A DNA stretch of 64,000 nucleotides from Alteromonas gilva (GTDB taxonomy: Bacteria > Pseudomonadota > Gammaproteobacteria > Enterobacterales > Alteromonadaceae). The notes beneath the pieces are model-generated. The model searched no databases. It was given only the letters and a program-made list of their open reading frames with translations, and was not told where the DNA came from. Positions 33,891 through 45,683 of the stretch are shown one piece after another (position 1 is the stretch's first letter; each line of letters opens with the position of its first letter). A program made the position numbers and the translations under genes. The stretch covers positions 1 to 64,000 of the forward strand of contig NZ_JAQQXP010000004.1 of assembly GCF_028595265.1 (NCBI RefSeq), in the 5' to 3' direction.

Positions 33891-33904
33891 TTTACTCTCC
33901 AGAA

Positions 33905-33930
33905 AAAAACAACCCCTCACTGGGAGGGGC
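33905..33930 (-). terminator. Attenuating terminator after traA
   Basis: On the minus strand, CCCCTC / GAGGGG with a CCAGT loop followed by TTGTTTTTTT, directly after the pilin gene. It would make pilin mRNA more abundant than the downstream genes. Confidence 0.8.
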
Positions 33931-33963
33931 TATTGCTATAAATTTCGTTCAGACCAGCCTTTC

Positions 33964-34281
33964 TTAGATGGTCGCGGTAAATACGCTCGATACGATGGCG
34001 TCAATGTTTGACAATACCAAAGCACCAAGGAATGCACCGATTACTTGCAACCAGTTTTGCTTGATAATCTGGAAAAAGCCCCAGCCGATGGCCAGTGCAG
34101 TGATGATACGTCCAATAGTACCTTCCAAAGAGTCTACGATATCAGTGTAGGTGTCATCGAAGTCACCCAGACCACCGGTACCGGCCACAGCGCTACCAAT
34201 TACACAAACAGCCAAGCCAGCAGTGATAGCTGTACGCTTGCTGACACGTACTGATTTGATTTTTTCAATCATGTTTTTCAT
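33964..34281 (-). CDS. traA: TraA-like conjugative pilin precursor
   Basis: 105 residues. A basic start and leader end at AVA, with cleavage expected before GTGGLGDFDD. Two hydrophobic helices follow (IGRIITALAIGWGFFQII and WLQVIGAFLGALVLSNI), the size and plan of F-type propilin. First gene of the traA-L-E-K-B operon and followed by an attenuator, as expected for the most abundant subunit. Confidence 0.85.
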   Translation of the reverse strand: MKNMIEKIKSVRVSKRTAITAGLAVCVIGSAVAGTGGLGDFDDTYTDIVDSLEGTIGRIITALAIGWGFFQIIKQNWLQVIGAFLGALVLSNIDAIVSSVFTATI

Positions 34282-34656
34282 TAAGTTTGCCTCTATAAGC
34301 TAAAATCTACGGCGTTTCCCAACACCCGTTATGTCCCTGAGTCTTCAGTTTCACCCTACGGGTGCCAGTACCTCAGCTACCTTTGCCAAAAGTCAGTGAA
34401 ATGAATTCCACCTCTTTAAAGCGTAAGCGTATTAAACATCAGTTGATGATCAATCAATGTTCATAGAGGCACAGAATTTTGCAGGTCTATGGTGTTAGGA
34501 ATGAAACATCCGGGACAAGCATCGAGTTTTTCTGGTTTGCCAGGTATCCCTTAATGTCACTCCTACACTCTGCTAAATGGGGCTGGGCGGCGGCACCGAT
34601 GCGGATAAGCGAGATAGTTAAACCACTTAATAAAGCGAGAGGTGACATCTCAATCG

Positions 34657-34685
34657 GTAGCGACATTCACCACCTACCTGATAAT
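34657..34685 (+). promoter_or_regulatory. GTRGCG-type promoter for the 34736 gene
   Basis: GTAGCG at 34657-34662, a 17-bp spacer, GATAAT at 34680-34685 followed by GAACCCATC, also seen after the promoter at 25027. Region 34282-34650 otherwise holds the divergent traA leader and no gene. Confidence 0.55.
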
Positions 34686-34735
34686 GAACCCATCGATAAC
34701 ATCAGGCGGAAGCCTAATCCAATGGGACATTTTTT

Positions 34736-35224
34736 ATGGGAACTTTATCTCTTCAAGAGCTGGCATCAGAATTCGGTACACATGATCATTGCCTCGAAAG
34801 CTGGATGAGCTCATTAAGCATCACTGACAATGAGATTGCCTTTGCTTTGGCACAGTTCACCAAAGACCAACGACGTACCATCATTATTGAATGTATTCGC
34901 CCTGCACAGTATTTAGTTGACCACCCTGAGCTTATCAACCATGTTCAGCGCATTGGTGTGGACGCAATCAAGGCATTGCCGGTGAACGTCTATGAAGCAC
35001 ACTTGGCCCAGTTAAAAGAAACCGACCAAATTAACAACAGTATAAATCTGCGCCGCTTCCCATATCAGGACTACGACGCGGAAGTGTTTTGTACACTGCG
35101 CCATGCAAAGAAGAAGACTGACATTGATTTTATTAAGAAGATGTTTGGCCGCTCCATTAGCCATCATTCTTACCCGGCTGCTAAGCGTAAGCTTACTGCA
35201 ATGGCTCTGCAGTTCATGGCTTAG
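34736..35224 (+). CDS. Hypothetical protein, possible regulator divergent from traA
   Basis: 162 residues, soluble and helical, with a basic C-terminal third (TLRHAKKKTDIDFIKKMFGRSISHHSYPAAKRKLTAMAL) that reads like a helix-turn-helix-type DNA-binding region. It is transcribed divergently from the pilin operon, a common place for a transfer regulator. No family identified. Confidence 0.6.
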   Translation: MGTLSLQELASEFGTHDHCLESWMSSLSITDNEIAFALAQFTKDQRRTIIIECIRPAQYLVDHPELINHVQRIGVDAIKALPVNVYEAHLAQLKETDQINNSINLRRFPYQDYDAEVFCTLRHAKKKTDIDFIKKMFGRSISHHSYPAAKRKLTAMALQFMA

Positions 35225-35336
35225 TCTTTTGCCTCGCAAATCCCTACGGGCTATTACATCCGTAAGGGAATCTCCGGGTTAACTCATTCTCATACTGTCA
35301 CTGACTGACATTGAAATATCCTGTCGAATCCAATTG

Positions 35337-35365
35337 GTGGCGTCAGCCTGCTATTGGGTGACAAT
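35337..35365 (+). promoter_or_regulatory. GTRGCG-type promoter for the 35403 gene
   Basis: GTGGCG at 35337-35342, a 17-bp spacer, GACAAT at 35360-35365 followed by GAACC. TGTCACTGACTGACA lies 25 bases upstream. Confidence 0.55.
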
Positions 35366-35402
35366 GAACCAATAGAATTCACCGAGACAGGAAGCTATTG
35401 CT

Positions 35403-35807
35403 ATGAACATCCAAAGCGTTAAACAGGTTATAGAACTGCACGATGCAGCACAGACTTTCAATCGTCGATGGGAAGAAAACGAAGCTATCGATTGGAGTGA
35501 GGCAGAAGAGTTCGTAGCGCTCATTAAAAGCCTACCTTCTGAGATAAAAAACACTCGCTCAGAGATACAGGAGATACTTGACCACACTGATCACAATGAT
35601 GATTGGGATTCTGACGAAGTTGCAAATTGGCCTGAATTAATCATTAGCTTCACTGAAGATATTGAGAAAACCTATGACTATAGAGCAGATGGTGAAAACT
35701 GGGAGGTATTTAGCCTTGATTGCACAGGCGCTCAGGAGTGGAAAGCCACCACTGAAACAGAAAGTATTGCTATTAAGCTAGTGTCAGCCCTTCAAGGAGC
35801 TGAATAG
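35403..35807 (+). CDS. Acidic hypothetical protein
   Basis: 134 residues, strongly acidic (TDHNDDWDSDEVANWPELI). AGGAAG precedes the ATG. Single gene with its own GTRGCG-type promoter. Acidic composition recalls anti-restriction DNA mimics, but no family match can be claimed. Confidence 0.6.
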   Translation: MNIQSVKQVIELHDAAQTFNRRWEENEAIDWSEAEEFVALIKSLPSEIKNTRSEIQEILDHTDHNDDWDSDEVANWPELIISFTEDIEKTYDYRADGENWEVFSLDCTGAQEWKATTETESIAIKLVSALQGAE

Positions 35808-35826
35808 AAAATCAGTATTTGAAGTA

Positions 35827-35855
35827 GTGGCGGCAAATCAACAACTGGCTACTAT
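35827..35855 (+). promoter_or_regulatory. GTRGCG-type promoter for the 35886 gene
   Basis: GTGGCG at 35827-35832, a 17-bp spacer, TACTAT at 35850-35855, 31 bases before the ATG. Confidence 0.55.
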
Positions 35856-35885
35856 GGCTATCAAATTCACCAATCAGGAACCATT

Positions 35886-36137
35886 ATGACAATTAGTATT
35901 GAGCAAGCAAAGAATGAAGCCATAACCATGGTTAATGATTCAGCCAAGCGAGGGTGTATGTTCTCCTGTTCGAATATGCCGGATGAAAACGAGCACGATT
36001 GGAATAAGGGTGACCCGGAAAACCCACACACTATTGCCAACTTAGTCACTATTGAGGGTATTGAAGGGGTCAACTCCAGTAACGCGCTGAGTACTATAGA
36101 ATTGCATATTTGCACACTATTTCCTCAATATGAGTAA
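35886..36137 (+). CDS. Small hypothetical protein
   Basis: 83 residues. AGGAACC precedes the ATG. Begins MTISIEQAKNEAITMVNDS, acidic overall, with two closely spaced Cys. Function unknown. Confidence 0.55.
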   Translation: MTISIEQAKNEAITMVNDSAKRGCMFSCSNMPDENEHDWNKGDPENPHTIANLVTIEGIEGVNSSNALSTIELHICTLFPQYE

Positions 36138-36200
36138 TACCTATATTTAAGCCCTATAGCAACAATGATTAACACTAACGCCCACCAGCAGGAGCACGAC

Positions 36201-36260
36201 ATGGAAACAACATCGCAAGAATCACGATTAGCTGACGTACCCGCTGTATCTATCAGCTAA
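36201..36260 (+). CDS. Possible 19-residue leader peptide
   Basis: AGGAG lies 6 bases before the ATG of a very short frame (METTSQESRLADVPAVSIS). It could be a leader peptide or a chance match. Confidence 0.2.
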   Translation: METTSQESRLADVPAVSIS

Positions 36261-36327
36261 AATTTCAACTCCAACCGCTCCATCGTGTTGCTGTGACGCT
36301 TAAATTTTATAACCAAGAGGGTAGGCC

Positions 36328-36537
36328 ATGAATCAACTTATAACGGACTTGAAATTTGCGCTGGTGGAAATCCACGAGGAAGAGCAAGTCGCAAAGCAGT
36401 CTGATAACCATTTGCACGCCAATGGCCTTGCCCAGGCTCGCATTCTGGTTGAGTCGGTATTGGAAAAGCACGGGATTAACCGCCCGGCTCGACTGCCAAC
36501 TGAAGAATGCATAGTGTCAATCACTGACAATAAGTGA
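36328..36537 (+). CDS. Small hypothetical protein
   Basis: 69 residues, AGAGGG upstream of the ATG. Mostly helical (LITDLKFALVEIHEEEQVAKQSD). Followed closely by the zinc-finger gene at 36547. Confidence 0.55.
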   Translation: MNQLITDLKFALVEIHEEEQVAKQSDNHLHANGLAQARILVESVLEKHGINRPARLPTEECIVSITDNK

Positions 36538-36546
36538 TGGTGCCCG

Positions 36547-36930
36547 ATGACCAGACTGGAAAACATGAAAGCTCGGTATAAATCCGAGCCAACAATTATC
36601 TCCCAGCTCCCGCTAAAGCTTCCCAATGGCTGCGAGGTGTCCGAAATATCCAGTTCCTGCGCCGACTGCGGTACCGAAGTGCCACATCAACATCTGCGTG
36701 GCCATGTTAGCCGGCCAATTCCCGATGCCGTTGCTTTTAATGGTCATGGACTGTGTTCTACGTGTATCACCATATTCCCGTTACACGGAAGGGTAAGGGC
36801 TCACGGTGATGGAATGCGTATGGAATGGATTAAAGGCGGCAGGTGGGTTAGCGGAATGCTGGAGTCAGATACTCTGACCGGTAAGTTAAGGTTGTGGCTA
36901 AAGCGTCAGCTGCGCACCCTGGTGAGATGA
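36547..36930 (+). CDS. Small protein with two CxxC pairs
   Basis: 127 residues. CADC and CSTC, 40 residues apart, would bind one zinc ion. Basic C-terminus (KLRLWLKRQLRTLVR). Resembles phage/plasmid zinc-ribbon proteins of unknown role. Ends 18 bases before the convergent S49 peptidase gene. Confidence 0.6.
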   Translation: MTRLENMKARYKSEPTIISQLPLKLPNGCEVSEISSSCADCGTEVPHQHLRGHVSRPIPDAVAFNGHGLCSTCITIFPLHGRVRAHGDGMRMEWIKGGRWVSGMLESDTLTGKLRLWLKRQLRTLVR

Positions 36931-36948
36931 GTGCGCAACTGCTTTTCA

Positions 36949-37929
36949 TCAGTGAACAGAAATAGTCTCTGACAATACGGATTCCATGGCAGTTTCCATA
37001 CTGGCCATAATCATCTCCTTGAGTGAGAACTTCGGCTTGTTATAAGTCACAAACCTTTGTACTTCGTACTTCTCCCGCATATCGACAATCACCTGGTCCA
37101 AAGTTTTGATTTCATCTACCAGGCCAATGGACTTAGCCTTGCGCCCATGAAACACCATCCCAGTAAAGATGTCCGGCTCGCTTAAGTCCAACTTATCGCC
37201 GCGTGCTTCTTTGACAGAATCAACGAACATGTGAAACAACGGCATGATCAGGTCATTCTTCAATTTGTCTGACTGTGCTTCGTCAAGCTCTGAAAATGGG
37301 TCCAGCAATGCCTTGTTCTCGCCGGATGTTAAAGTTGTACGCTTCACACCTAACCGGGCAAGACCGTCCGCCAACTGCCAGCTATCCATACGCACGCCAA
37401 TGCTTCCTACCAGGCTGGAACTGTGTGCATAGATAATGTCAGCCGATGACACTGCCATGTAGCAGGCAGAGGCGCATACATCTTCCATGACGACAACAAT
37501 CGGCTTCTCTAACCCGGACTCATCCCTCTCCCGGATAACTGTCTTGATGGCGTGATTAATAATTTCACCCTGTACCGGTGAACCACCGCCAGAATTAGCG
37601 GTAATCAATATCGCTTTTGCCTCTTCCTTCTCCAGCGCTGCACGAATGGCTGTCGCAAGGGGTTCACCCGAGCCCTGACGATTGCTTTTGCTTATCTCGC
37701 CGGATATCTCGATGTGCGCGATATGGCCAGCCTGTTTTTGCAGGTCTTCTGGTGTCATTATGACAAATCGATACGCGGCAAATCCCATACCCACAAACAT
37801 CATCATCATAAACACGAAGTTCTTGATTTTGATGTTGCGTACCAAGGTATCCAAATGCTTATCCAGAACCTCAGACACCCGTGGTGGAGTGCCTTCCTTT
37901 TTCTTACGTCTTTCTAATTTAATGAACAT
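36949..37929 (-). CDS. S49-family serine protease (SppA/SohB-like)
   Basis: 326 residues from the ATG at 37929 (AGGAG upstream; GTG 37935 is too close to it). One N-terminal membrane segment (FVFMMMMFVGMGFAAYRFVI). NSGGGSPVQG is the S49 oxyanion region, VCASACYMAV carries the nucleophile Ser, and SGENKALLDPFS carries the general-base Lys. SppA-type enzymes degrade signal peptides or process membrane proteins. Here it heads the distal part of the TraI-TraD operon and may process pilin or another transfer protein, which is an inference. Confidence 0.88.
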   Translation of the reverse strand: MFIKLERRKKKEGTPPRVSEVLDKHLDTLVRNIKIKNFVFMMMMFVGMGFAAYRFVIMTPEDLQKQAGHIAHIEISGEISKSNRQGSGEPLATAIRAALEKEEAKAILITANSGGGSPVQGEIINHAIKTVIRERDESGLEKPIVVVMEDVCASACYMAVSSADIIYAHSSSLVGSIGVRMDSWQLADGLARLGVKRTTLTSGENKALLDPFSELDEAQSDKLKNDLIMPLFHMFVDSVKEARGDKLDLSEPDIFTGMVFHGRKAKSIGLVDEIKTLDQVIVDMREKYEVQRFVTYNKPKFSLKEMIMASMETAMESVLSETISVH

Positions 37930-37937
37930 TGTCACTC

Positions 37938-38588
37938 CTACACATCTTTCTGGAAGCTCTGGATGTACTTACTAACGGTGAATGCCATCAATACCAGCAG
38001 AATCGCCGGGGTATAAACTGACAGCACATTCAGCATGGCCGGTGAAACAAGCAGAAAGATAAAGCAAATGATAATTAGCCACAGAGCCTTCATATACATT
38101 CGAGCGCGGCTTGTCTTAGCCCCACCCATGCGGTACCTGTTCACTCGCCAGACGTTGTAACCGGTATAGACGATGCAGAACAAAACTGGCCCCAGCATAG
38201 ATAGCCAGTATTCCATTGTCGTCAACCGGTAAAACACCTGATAGGCAAACACCTGTACGTTATTCATGATCCGGTACAGGTATTCTTTGTTCGCAATGAC
38301 ATCCACATGACTTTCCGCCTTGGGCAGAATCATGCCCTTGAGCTGGTCGTAAACACCGTTGTCATAGAAGTATTCCTGATGACGTTTTCTAACCCGCGTT
38401 TCAATGGAATCCCATTCAACACTGGATAGCTCATTCCTGGCTGCCGCCAATTCCTTTTGCACATCTGTTCTGTACTTTTGCTCTTCTACGAGCCCGACCA
38501 TCAAAACAGATATCAACATGGCAACCGAGATGATGATATGAAACACATGGCTTCTAGTGAGCTTTTCGCCTGCAATTACAGTGGCCAT
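37938..38588 (-). CDS. DUF4400-type conjugative membrane protein
   Basis: 216 residues. An N-terminal membrane helix, a periplasmic region of ~100 residues, a second helix (WLSMLGPVLFCIVYTGYNVW) and a C-terminal hairpin of two helices. The plan and the RVNRYRMGGAKTSRAR loop fit the DUF4400 proteins encoded next to TraD in SXT/R391-like elements. Its exact function is unknown; probably part of the coupling-protein membrane complex. Confidence 0.75.
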   Translation of the reverse strand: MATVIAGEKLTRSHVFHIIISVAMLISVLMVGLVEEQKYRTDVQKELAAARNELSSVEWDSIETRVRKRHQEYFYDNGVYDQLKGMILPKAESHVDVIANKEYLYRIMNNVQVFAYQVFYRLTTMEYWLSMLGPVLFCIVYTGYNVWRVNRYRMGGAKTSRARMYMKALWLIIICFIFLLVSPAMLNVLSVYTPAILLVLMAFTVSKYIQSFQKDV

Positions 38589-38598
38589 CTATTCCCCC

Positions 38599-39192
38599 TT
38601 ATGCCAGTACTGGGTCAAAACCTTTCAGCTGGAAGAATCCAGTTGGAGGTAGCCCCAGATACAGCATGTCCTGACGGTTAAATATCTTCGGGGCAAGCAT
38701 CATCGCAATATCATTGTTATTCAGTGACGTTAAGAACGGCACTTGCTCCACCAGCAGTTTTGTCACGCAATTGGCCTCAAGCCAGGTGTGCAAACCTTCC
38801 CGCGTACAATCCCAGTATTCTTCGTTGTCATTCACACGCCTTGACGATGATTCAATAAAGACCCGGTATTCCATTACCCTTGGAAGGCTCTTCAGTACTG
38901 CTTTGCAAAATGCCTGGTACGCAATATCCAGGCTCTCTGATTTAATCTTGTCTTCAAATTCCAACAGCGCCTCGTGAACAATTAAGTCCATCAGCGTCGT
39001 GTTACCACTGGGCAAGGCCGGTGTGAAGTATTGACACAGATTGGCAATAACGCGCTCAATCCCGCTGTGATGAGCTGATAACTCAGTCAACGCATGACGG
39101 TTGTCCAGGCACAGGTTGTGAGTACTGTAACGGGCTGACATGAACTTCTCGATATCAGCTTTCTTTAGAGTGAAGGTTTCTATGCTGCCCAT
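38599..39192 (-). CDS. Hypothetical protein between TraD and the DUF4400 gene
   Basis: 197 residues, soluble, helical; no signal peptide. Overlaps the traD stop by 13 bases, so translation is coupled to traD. Begins MGSIETFTLKKADIEKFMSAR. No family recognised. Position suggests an accessory relaxosome or coupling factor. Confidence 0.6.
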   Translation of the reverse strand: MGSIETFTLKKADIEKFMSARYSTHNLCLDNRHALTELSAHHSGIERVIANLCQYFTPALPSGNTTLMDLIVHEALLEFEDKIKSESLDIAYQAFCKAVLKSLPRVMEYRVFIESSSRRVNDNEEYWDCTREGLHTWLEANCVTKLLVEQVPFLTSLNNNDIAMMLAPKIFNRQDMLYLGLPPTGFFQLKGFDPVLA

Positions 39193-41125
39193 GGCGCTAC
39201 CTCTCCATCTTCATCGTCATTCAATATGATTGGTAAGCGCATTTTCAGTCTCTTACCGTCAGCCAGCCTTGCTACGTACTGCAATATTGGTAAATCGCCG
39301 AGCAGCGTCGGCGGGAAGGCGTCTTCCCTGGTCTTCATTAATGTCTCCTGGTACCCGGAGCTAAAATCCAGTACCGAAGAGTTAGTGTCAGTGAATGTCC
39401 CTGTTCGCACCTGTTGCTGAGACACTGACGCCTTAGCGAACTGTGCTGCCACATATTCCTGTGTGGACGGGTCAGTGGTACGCATCGAGATGAAGTTGTT
39501 ACACAGGCCAAGGAATCGACGTGCCGTCGCTTCATCCGTTTTGGCTTCAATGTCAGAGATTGTCTGTGTAGCCAAGAACATCTGCATGGACGCTGCCCGA
39601 CCTTGGGCAAGCATGTTCATCATTGCGTCATTATTCTCGATAGAGGCATGCACCTCATCGTTGGCAATGGTCACCCGGCGAGGGTTCTTGTCTTCAGAGT
39701 TGTATCGACTACCGGCAATGGCCGCTAATTCAGCCAGCAACAGTCGTGACAAGAAGCCAGCTGTAGATGAGTCGGTCATCGAATCCAGTGAGATGTAAAT
39801 ACACCCACCGCGCTCCATCACATCAGCCAGGTCAACAATTTCCCTTGTGTCGTTCACATCATGGATGTCATCAATAGGGGAGAACAGGTCATCTAACGGA
39901 TCAGCTGTTAAGCTGGTCAGCACCGGCCGCAAAGAGGTCACCATTCTTACGTAGTGCTCTTCATTGTGCAGTGCGAACTGAATCATCCCTTCTACGGCTT
40001 TGCATTCGTTGTCTTTGGCCAAATACTGGTTGTAATAACCCGCCATAGCCGCTAATCGGTCAGCATTTATATCCGCAAACTCATCAGCCAGCTGCTCTGC
40101 ATAGTTCTCACCTACCGCACCTTTGAAGTACTTATCCAATACGCGCATGGCCAGGCCACGACGGTTAGAAGAGATGACTTTTTGAATCGTGGTCAAACGA
40201 ATCGGCTCACCAAGATAATGCAGGCCCTGTGCTGTGAAATAGATAATTTCATAAGCAAAGTCCTGGAACGCCTTGCCGGTGCCAGAAGAACCCATCAACG
40301 GCGCAATGCGGTCAGCAATCTCAGTGATACGAGTGTAATTCTTTAACAACGGGATGCGCACAGATGAAGACGGCTTCGCTGGGTGCAGGTGATAGAACCT
40401 GTCACCCATACCAAGGTATTCCATTTCCTTTTGCACGGCCTCTTTCCAGTCTGCGTCGTTCTTCGGGTCGAGAATAACCAGCACGTCACCCATATGCAGG
40501 GCGTTGACCGATATCATTTTCAACAACACGGTCTTACCGGTACCTACGTTCCCGGTAATACACGTATGACCAAACCAGTTGGATTCGTTAACAGAGATTT
40601 TCTTCTCATCACCCATACCATGGATCCACGGCTTACCACCCAGAGCTTCTGTTTCCTTCATCATCGCCTTAACGACCGGCTTCAGGAAAAAGGGCAATTC
40701 CACCTGTGACATGTTGCTATCCATATCCATAACTTGATAGGCACGGTTAGCATGCTCAGAGCCCCAGCTGTATCCACTACCGATAAAGGTGGTTCGTAAA
40801 TTTTTGTTCGCCTTTCCGGATGTCATGATTTTTTCAAGGTTATTTCGCTTACGCAGCTCCTTGACGCTCATGAATGTCTTCTTATTGGTAGAGAGCTTTA
40901 ACTGTCTCTTCAGCAAAGGAAGTGACTTAACCCCATGATAGGTACCAGTAGCCAACATCCCCGCGCCAATGGCCATTGCTGTTGGCAAACTACCGCCACC
41001 CGAATACATGGTACTGAGAAACGGTGTAGTCAAACCACCGGCCAGCCAAGCTGACGCGGTGTTCAATTCATAGATAGGGCGAAACAAATGCTCTGAAAAT
41101 GATGGGTCTATTTTTTTCATCGCCA

Positions 41126-41126
<1 letters not shown>
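39180..41126 (-). CDS. traD: TraD, type IV coupling protein
   Basis: 648 residues. Two hydrophobic segments near the N-terminus, Walker A TGNVGTGKT at 191-199, Walker B-type VTIANDEVHASI near 475, and the QxxSQ-like FLATQTISDIEAK motif. This FtsK/VirD4-family ATPase brings the relaxosome to the secretion channel. It is the MobH-linked type and follows traI (TAATG overlap). Confidence 0.95.
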
Positions 41127-43644
<2,518 letters not shown>

Positions 43645-43648
<4 letters not shown>

Positions 43649-44430
43649 GCAGCCTTCACTTTTGCCTTTGACTTGGCTTTTGTCGTGATTTTTTCTTCAA
43701 CTTTCTCTTCTACTTTTTCCGGGAGCGGCGTTCGGTTGACCAGCGTTTTCATTGCAGCTGTCTCAGCTTCATACTCTTCGACCAGAGCCAGAAATGATGA
43801 CGGAACATCTGCAAAGTCTAATCGATAACCACCACGAATATGCTTAACAAGCAATTCTGGCGCATATTTCCCCCCTTCCTTTCTTTTGCCTGGAGAGGTC
43901 GCTTTAGCAATGCGGTCTGTTACACCGGACAATGTATATACTGTTTGCGTCTTCAAGCGTTCGAAATAGACATCATCAATAACACCAGCAAAATACAATG
44001 CCTCGTTCTCTTTAAGCTCATGGTTGATCGCTTTAACGAGGTTTACCATGTCATGTACAATTGGGTGTGATGCTTCAAAGGTGAAACCGTATGATTCTGG
44101 AACATTGATTTGCGGCACATCTGGGGCACCAGTAAGTACGACTGTTTCGCGACGTATTCGTATTTCTTCTAATTGCTCATAAGCAATCTGCATATTGGTT
44201 GACTGCCACTTGGTAACCATCTCGGTCAGCGGCCGGTCTTTAACAAGCATTCGTTTTAGGCTGCCTAACCGCTCAAACATAGCCAATGTCAAAGGTTGTA
44301 CTCTTTCCATATAGCTGTGAAGGATTGCTGAGTCGCACGGCACCTTCAAAGTCATGGTTACAGCATTATTTTGCTTAACTGGCTTTTTGCCAAAAGAAGC
44401 TCTGTGTTGCTTTTCATTGTTACTCGCCAT
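43645..44430 (-). CDS. AcaB/PFL_4669-like conjugation protein
   Basis: 261 residues from the ATG at 44430 (GAGGA 8 bases upstream; starts further up overlap the previous gene). The middle-to-C-terminal part (YGFTFEASHPIVHDMVNLVKAINHELKENEALYFAGVIDDVYFERLKTQT) resembles the PFL_4669/DUF1845 family of integrative elements, a family that includes the transfer activator AcaB of IncC plasmids. The C-terminus is Lys/Ala-rich. Adjacent to traI, it may be a regulator or relaxosome accessory protein. The assignment is by eye. Confidence 0.5.
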
Positions 44431-44959
44431 TGCCAGATTCCTCATATTTGTTAGCAATTCTCTGAATTCTTGTCTCTCGCCTTTCCAGGCTCACCTTAGC
44501 TTCATGAAGAGCCTCCAACTTTTCTCGTATTGGCATAAGCATCTTCTCGGTTTCAATAATCTTTCTGCCGTCCCAACCCACTGACGTTTTTAGCAGCTTG
44601 GATAATGCGTACTCTTTATTCGCGCCCGGCTTAATCCGCTCTCCATTCTTGAAGTTTTTCGGACTATTCATTCGTTTTTCGCTGTATGGATAGAAAACCC
44701 AGTTTGGAATTAGCTTGGTGTATCTGCCGCTAGGTCTGTACTCAACCCTTGGGCCCATATACGCAGTTCGCTTTTTCAGGTTTTCACCGATAGCCTTACT
44801 CGCCCTCAGTTGTTTGTTGGACTCTTCAACCCACTGCCAATAGGCAGCAACAATCATTTCAGCCTCACGCTTGTAATGCTCTATTGACTCATTAATAGCG
44901 TCGATAACTATCTGTGTTGGCGCTGACAAGCTACTCGGCGCTTCAATTACTTCTGACAT
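44420..44959 (-). CDS. mobI: MobI-like oriT accessory protein
   Basis: 179 residues; ATG 44959 has GGATGG 6 bases upstream, ATG 44965 is also possible. The pattern AAYWQWVEESN...GPRVEYRPSGRYTKLIPNWVFYPYSEKR followed by charged helices resembles MobI of SXT/R391 and IncC, an accessory protein needed for oriT recognition by TraI. It is the first gene transcribed away from the repeat-rich gap 44966-45683, the same arrangement as mobI and oriT in those elements. Confidence 0.65.
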   Translation of the reverse strand: MSEVIEAPSSLSAPTQIVIDAINESIEHYKREAEMIVAAYWQWVEESNKQLRASKAIGENLKKRTAYMGPRVEYRPSGRYTKLIPNWVFYPYSEKRMNSPKNFKNGERIKPGANKEYALSKLLKTSVGWDGRKIIETEKMLMPIREKLEALHEAKVSLERRETRIQRIANKYEESGNGE

Positions 44960-44965
44960 AACCAT

Positions 44966-45360
44966 CCATCCGGTTCTTTAATGCAGCGAATTATGTATCA
45001 GCATGAAAAGCAGTTAGGTCGGTAGGGAGGTGTATTTTTAATGGTCTATGAACATTCAAGGCCAAAGGACCATGAAAACTTGAATTGTCTGAAAGGGGTA
45101 TTTTTATTAAAAATGAATAATACTATCTTGTTCAGTTATAAATTTAGCTGAACATTACGAACCACCCGGTAAGGCCACTCGATATTTTTATAAAACAAAA
45201 CTGAATATTATTGTTCAGCTTCATTTGTTGAATCTGGCGCTGAAAATTAAAGCTGAACATTACATGTGCAGTTATTATTTACGCCTGAAACCGCACTCGA
45301 TAAACACCTGCAGGAAGCTGTGTTCAGCTATTATTCCAAACTGAATATGTAATGTTCAGG
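44966..45360. other. oriT: Probable oriT region with CTGAACATTA repeats
   Basis: At least eight direct and inverted copies or part copies of AGCTGAACATTAC lie between 45129 and 45360 (for example at 45147, 45252, and inverted near 45210, 45320 and 45350). The region is AT-rich and gene-free. Its position between a MobI-like gene and a ParM-like gene matches oriT/srpC of SXT-type elements. The nick site cannot be read from sequence. Confidence 0.55.
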
Positions 45361-45479
45361 TATTGTTTTGACAGCAGACTCCAGAACCCCAGGAATACAG
45401 CAGTTTCTTGACTATAGACACGCTATATTTCCCATCTCTACAAACAACGAATAGGGCCAACGGCATATAGGATTGATAC

Positions 45480-45663
45480 CAGTTTCGGTCTTTATTGGTC
45501 TTTTTAGTTACTTTAGGCCAACCATTTATCCAGAACCGAATCACCCCGCTCTTTTAGGCCTATTTAGGGCTTTTTGGTTACTTGGGAGTGATTATTCAGA
45601 TAGATGATTCACCGAAAGTGCGTTTTAGACCTATTTGGCGCCATTTGGGTGCTTTCTGATTTA
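45480..45663. other. Probable parC-type centromere repeats before parM
   Basis: Short direct repeats of the kind TTTTAGGCCTATTTAGGG, TTTTAGACCTATTTGGCG, TTTTAGTTACTTTAGGCC and TTTTTGGTTACTTGGG crowd the 200 bases before parM and overlap its promoter. In ParMRC systems ParR-binding iterons overlap the parM promoter in this way. Confidence 0.5.
45635..45663 (+). promoter_or_regulatory. GTRGCG-type promoter variant for parM
   Basis: TTGGCG at 45635-45640, a 17-bp spacer, GATTTA at 45658-45663, 21 bases before the parM ATG. It lies inside the centromere-like repeats. Confidence 0.4.
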
Positions 45664-45683
45664 TTTATAGAGGATATACATTT

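Noticed and set aside
36201..36260. 19-codon frame as a confident gene
   Set aside because: Good ribosome-binding site but too short to tell from chance; kept only as a low-confidence feature.
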